A DNA stretch of 7,631 bases from Synechococcus sp. PL34863bin_39. GTDB lineage: Bacteria > Cyanobacteriota > Cyanobacteriia > PCC-6307 > Cyanobiaceae. Position numbers and translations under genes: made by a program. The notes under the pieces were generated by a model. That model made no database searches, was not told where the DNA came from, and saw nothing but the letters and a program-made list of their open reading frames with translations. Positions 4,620-7,631 of this stretch are shown piece after piece; position 1 is the first letter of the stretch, and each line of letters starts with the position of its first letter. The DNA lies in the NCBI GenBank assembly GCA_011523155.1, contig WTHL01000006.1:1-7631 (forward strand), given 5' to 3'.

Positions 4620-6584
4620 TTGCCCGATCTCTCGCCGACAGACGCCGTGTCCCCCTCCCCCGCATCCGAGCAGGCCACACCGCTGCCTGCGTCCGTCGCC
4701 CTCGGCCGGAGCCCTGTGCTGCGGGACCCCCAACTGGTGGGGCAATGGGTGCTCTGGCTGGAGCAACGGCCGCAGGAACGGGGGCGCACCACGGTTCTGA
4801 TTCGACCCTGGACTGCCCAAAAGCGACCACCCCAGGAACTCACCCCCGCCCCGTGCAACCTGCGCAGTCGGGTTCATGACTACGGCGGAGGCGCACTGGC
4901 CTGCCATGCCGATGATGATGAACTGACCCTGGCCTGGGTCGACGACCACGACGGCAGCCTCTGGAGTCAGCGCTGGCAGGGTCTGTCCCGGGGCGATCAC
5001 GACGCACCGGCCCTGCAGGCCATCACGTCTCCCCGCAGGCTCACCGCACCCGGCGCGGTGCTGGGGGACGGCTTGATCGACCCGCACCGCCAACGCTGGC
5101 TGGGCGTGCGGGAAGCCGATGGCCGCGACTGGCTGGTGAGCGTGGATCTGACCCACACGGATCAGACACCTCAGGTTCTGCATGCCCCCAGGGATTTCGC
5201 TGGATACATGAGCCTGAGTCCCGACGGCTCACGGCTGGCCTGGGTCGAATGGGAACAACCGTCGATGCCCTGGGATGCCAGCAGTCTCTGGATCGCCGCC
5301 CTGAGCGAAACCGGAGCACCGTTGCAACCGACGCAACATCTCGGAGGCACCAGCACGGCGCCGCGGCCCACCTCGGTGTTCCAACCGCAGTGGCGCCCTG
5401 ACGGTCAGCTGCTGGTAGCGGAAGACAGCAGCGGCTGGTGGAATCTGATCCAGGGGTGCCCGGATGCCAACGCCACTGTCTCCGGGTGGGATCGCCCCTG
5501 GCCGATGCAGGCGGAATGCGCCATGCCGCAGTGGATCTATGGCATGTCCACCACAGCCTGGGACGGCGAGCAGGTGCTTGCGGCAGCCTGCGCGCAGGGC
5601 CGCTGGAGCCTGCAACGTCTCGGCGACGACGGCACGGTGCTGACCGTTGAGCAACCGTTTGATGATCTGGCCGGACTGCGGGCCGACGACGGGAGAGCCG
5701 TGGCCATCGCCAGCAACGGTGTGCGTGGCATGGGGTTGCTGGAGCTCGACCTGGCCAGCGGCCGCTGGTGGCACACCCCCGCGACGGAGCCGTCCCTTCT
5801 CGAAACCCAGATCAGCCAGGCGGAAGCGCTCTGGTTCGAAGGATCAGACGGCGAGCGCACCCACGCCTGGTACTACCCGCCACAGGGTGACCACGCCGGC
5901 GCCGCTCCCCTGCTGGTGAAAGGCCACAGCGGTCCCACCGCCATGGCCCGAACAGGGCTCAGCCTGGGCATTCAGTTCTGGACCTCGCGCGGCTGGGGCG
6001 TCGTTGACGTGAATTACGGAGGCTCCACAGGATTCGGCCGCGCCTATCGCGAGCGGCTGCAACGCGGCTGGGGTCGTGTGGACGTCGAAGACTGTGCGGC
6101 GGCCGCCCGGGCCCTTGTGGCCAGCGGACGGGCGCACCCTGAGCAGATCGCGATGGAGGGCGGCAGCGCCGGAGGCTTCACCACCCTGGCCTGCCTCTGC
6201 TTCACCGATGTGTTTCGCGCCGGCGCCTGCCGCTATGCCGTGAGCGATCTCACCGCCATGGCAAGCGGCACCCACCGATTTGAAGCCCGGTACCTGGACA
6301 GGCTCGTGGGGGCCTGGCCTCAGGAGCGGACGCTCTACGAGCAGCGTTCACCCCTGCACCATGCCGATCGGATCCGCTGCCCGGTGATCTTCTTTCAGGG
6401 TCTCCAGGACAAGGTGGTTCCTCCGGAGCAGACCGAAAGGATGGCGGAGGCCCTGCGCCGGAACCACATCCCCGTGGAGGTGCACACCTTTGCGGAGGAG
6501 GGCCATGGATTCCGCGACAGCGCCGTGCAGATCGCCGTACTGGAGGCCACCGAGGCCTTTTTCCGGCATCACCTCGGGCTCTGA
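4620..6584 (+). CDS. S9 family serine peptidase (acylaminoacyl-peptidase / prolyl oligopeptidase type)
   Basis: A protein of up to 654 residues. The N-terminal two thirds (about 35-415) look like the beta-propeller of S9 peptidases, with repeated W/D-rich blades such as Y-M-S-L-S-P-D-G-S-R-L-A-W-V and F-Q-P-Q-W-R-P-D-G-Q-L-L-V. The C-terminal alpha/beta-hydrolase domain (about 420-654) has V-D-V-N-Y-G-G-S-T-G-F-G-R, then the nucleophile motif GGSAGG (514-519, S516), the acid in Q-D-K-V-V-P (D597) and the base in E-G-H-G-F (H629). The triad is complete, so the enzyme should be active; it has no signal peptide and is probably cytosolic, cleaving short peptides or N-acylated residues. Start is uncertain: no ATG is in frame near the 5' end, leaving TTG 4620 or GTG 4647; the first 30 or so residues are low-complexity. 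Its last 16 bases overlap the converging aldolase gene. Confidence 0.92.
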   Translation: MPDLSPTDAVSPSPASEQATPLPASVALGRSPVLRDPQLVGQWVLWLEQRPQERGRTTVLIRPWTAQKRPPQELTPAPCNLRSRVHDYGGGALACHADDDELTLAWVDDHDGSLWSQRWQGLSRGDHDAPALQAITSPRRLTAPGAVLGDGLIDPHRQRWLGVREADGRDWLVSVDLTHTDQTPQVLHAPRDFAGYMSLSPDGSRLAWVEWEQPSMPWDASSLWIAALSETGAPLQPTQHLGGTSTAPRPTSVFQPQWRPDGQLLVAEDSSGWWNLIQGCPDANATVSGWDRPWPMQAECAMPQWIYGMSTTAWDGEQVLAAACAQGRWSLQRLGDDGTVLTVEQPFDDLAGLRADDGRAVAIASNGVRGMGLLELDLASGRWWHTPATEPSLLETQISQAEALWFEGSDGERTHAWYYPPQGDHAGAAPLLVKGHSGPTAMARTGLSLGIQFWTSRGWGVVDVNYGGSTGFGRAYRERLQRGWGRVDVEDCAAAARALVASGRAHPEQIAMEGGSAGGFTTLACLCFTDVFRAGACRYAVSDLTAMASGTHRFEARYLDRLVGAWPQERTLYEQRSPLHHADRIRCPVIFFQGLQDKVVPPEQTERMAEALRRNHIPVEVHTFAEEGHGFRDSAVQIAVLEATEAFFRHHLGL

Positions 6585-7237
6585 TCCGACTGGCCGTAAT
6601 GGAGCCCCTGAAACTGGGCATGCACCGCCTTCATCTGTTCCGGCGAGAGCAGGGGGGGCTCCCCCAGCTGCAGGGCCTGGAGATACATCCGGGCGAGGGT
6701 CTCCACCTCCACGGCGATCCTCAGGGCCTGATCAAGGGTCTCACCGGCACTGACCAGCCCATGACGGGCGAGAAGACAGGCCTTGCGCCCCCGCATCGCC
6801 TCCACCGTCAACTGCGACAGCTGGTCGGTCCCGAAGGTGGCGTAGGGGGCACAGCGGATGTCATCCCCTCCCGCCACCGCGGTCATGTAGTGGAAGGGCG
6901 GAATGCCACGGTCGTGGCAGGCCAGGGCCGTGGCATGCACCGGATGGCAGTGCAGCACGGCCTGAAACTCGGGCCTGGCCGTCAGCACATCGGCATGGAG
7001 CCTCCACTCCGAGGAGGGGCGCCTGGCCATGGCATCCCGTGGGCGTCCGCTGGACTCGATCGCCACAAGGTCAGCCGGCTCCATCACCTCATAGGAGAGC
7101 GAACTGGGTGTGATCAGCAGACCGCCTGGGATCCGTGCCGAAAGATTGCCGGAAGTGCCCTGATTCAGCCCCGAGGCATTCATGCGACGGGCCACAGCCA
7201 CCAGCTGCTCCCGCAGGGCCTGTTCAGTCATGGGCAT
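6569..7237 (-). CDS. Class II aldolase, FucA-like; probable 5-deoxyribulose/methylthioribulose-1-phosphate aldolase
   Basis: A 222-residue protein close in length and sequence to E. coli L-fuculose-1-phosphate aldolase. Seen: N-x-G-T-S-G-N-L-S phosphate-binding loop (25-33), P-S-S-E-W-R with catalytic E77, metal ligands H96 and H98 (L-H-C-H-P-V-H), tyrosine Y117 in H-Y-M, the C-A-P-Y-A-T-F-G-T stretch (129-137) and third ligand H159 in A-R-H-G-L. These fit a zinc aldolase producing dihydroxyacetone phosphate. They fit the dehydratase MtnB, a member of the same superfamily, less well. The gene overlaps the end of mtnA by 14 bases, so substrate is inferred as the MtnA product (5-methylthioribulose or 5-deoxyribulose 1-phosphate). 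ATG 7237 is favoured by GAGG seven bases upstream; a second ATG lies two codons later. The 3' end overlaps the S9 peptidase gene by 16 bases. Confidence 0.88.
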   Translation of the reverse strand: MPMTEQALREQLVAVARRMNASGLNQGTSGNLSARIPGGLLITPSSLSYEVMEPADLVAIESSGRPRDAMARRPSSEWRLHADVLTARPEFQAVLHCHPVHATALACHDRGIPPFHYMTAVAGGDDIRCAPYATFGTDQLSQLTVEAMRGRKACLLARHGLVSAGETLDQALRIAVEVETLARMYLQALQLGEPPLLSPEQMKAVHAQFQGLHYGQSDQSPR

Positions 7238-7631
7238 AGAGCCCCCTCAGGCCCGCCTCGCTGGCAGCCGCCACACCCCGTTCGGTGATCAATGCCGTCA
7301 CCAGACGGGCAGGGGTGACATCAAACGCCGGATTGAAGCCATCACTGCCGTCCGGAGTCAGCTGCACACAGCTCACCTGACCGGCGGCGTCACGCCCCTG
7401 GATCGCCGTCACTTCGGCGGCGGCACGGGCCTCGATCGGGATCTCCGCAAGGCCGTTGTCAATGGACCAGTCAATCGTTGATGCCGGCAAAGCCACGTAG
7501 AAGGGCACGTCGTTGTCCTTCGCGGCCAGGGCCTTGAGATAGGTGCCGATCTTGTTGCAGACATCCCCTGAGCGGCTGGTGCGATCGGTGCCGACGATCA
7601 CCGCATCCACCTGACCGTGCTGCATCAGATG
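7224..7631 (-). CDS. mtnA: S-methyl-5-thioribose-1-phosphate isomerase, C-terminal part (runs off right edge)
   Basis: The last 135 residues of an MtnA/eIF2B-alpha family protein; the N-terminus and the catalytic cysteine lie outside the window. Visible signatures: [20 protein letters not shown], whose D16 in this fragment corresponds to the family's catalytic aspartate in G-A-D-R, then [14 protein letters not shown] and F-N-P-A-F-D-V-T-P. MtnA converts methylthioribose 1-phosphate to methylthioribulose 1-phosphate, and in some bacteria also 5-deoxyribose 1-phosphate to 5-deoxyribulose 1-phosphate. The Thr in G-T-D-R (Ala is usual) and Cys in D-V-C-N-K are small departures. The stop lies inside the start region of the aldolase gene, suggesting translational coupling. 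The related eIF2B-like ribose-1,5-bisphosphate isomerases are an alternative, less likely here. Confidence 0.9.
   Translation of the reverse strand, partial: HLMQHGQVDAVIVGTDRTSRSGDVCNKIGTYLKALAAKDNDVPFYVALPASTIDWSIDNGLAEIPIEARAAAEVTAIQGRDAAGQVSCVQLTPDGSDGFNPAFDVTPARLVTALITERGVAAASEAGLRGLYAHD

Noticed and set aside
5229..5774. Minus-strand ORF of 181 codons inside the S9 peptidase gene
   Set aside because: It is an antisense open frame typical of GC-rich genes, without recognisable features.
6599..7288. Plus-strand ORF of 229 codons opposite the aldolase
   Set aside because: It mirrors the aldolase on the other strand; its His/Gly-rich composition and lack of motifs mark it as a shadow.

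Overview
The window looks like a GC-rich chromosomal segment of a marine picocyanobacterium (Synechococcus/Cyanobium type). This rests on recognisable families only: a DUF3747 secreted protein (a cyanobacterial family), a peptide deformylase with the picocyanobacterial N-terminal extension, a short ribosomal protein S21, and compact gene spacing with weak Shine-Dalgarno sequences. No rRNA, tRNA, mobile element, CRISPR array or phage gene is visible.

Layout, left to right. (1) Positions 1-951, minus strand: a HinT-type HIT hydrolase followed 24 bases later by the N-terminal half of an SbmA/BacA-like ABC transporter that runs off the left edge. (2) Positions 1021-2577, plus strand: comM/yifB, an AAA+ Mg-chelatase-like helicase linked to natural transformation, divergent from the HIT gene. 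(3) Positions 2561-4543, minus strand: a run of five genes read from right to left, namely def, a 65-residue two-helix membrane protein, a secreted DUF3747 protein, rpsU (S21), and an unrecognised 47-codon ORF. The run ends at a hairpin that pairs better in minus-strand RNA and overlaps the comM stop codon. (4) Positions 4620-6584, plus strand: an S9-family serine peptidase (acylaminoacyl-peptidase/prolyl oligopeptidase type) divergent from def. Both of these genes appear to lack an ATG start. (5) Positions 6569-7631, minus strand: the C-terminal part of mtnA overlapping a fuculose-1-phosphate-aldolase-like gene, whose 3' end also overlaps the peptidase gene convergently.

Functionally most of the window is housekeeping: N-terminal protein processing (def, and perhaps the S9 peptidase), translation (rpsU), DNA uptake and recombination (comM). 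The most interesting unit is the overlapping mtnA-aldolase pair. It matches the two-enzyme core of the 'DHAP shunt', which salvages 5'-deoxyadenosine and 5'-methylthioadenosine, rather than the classical MtnB/C/D methionine salvage route. I did not find a clearly new defence or mobile system. The less-described items are the 47-codon ORF after rpsU, the small membrane protein after def, and some RNA-structure and dyad signals.
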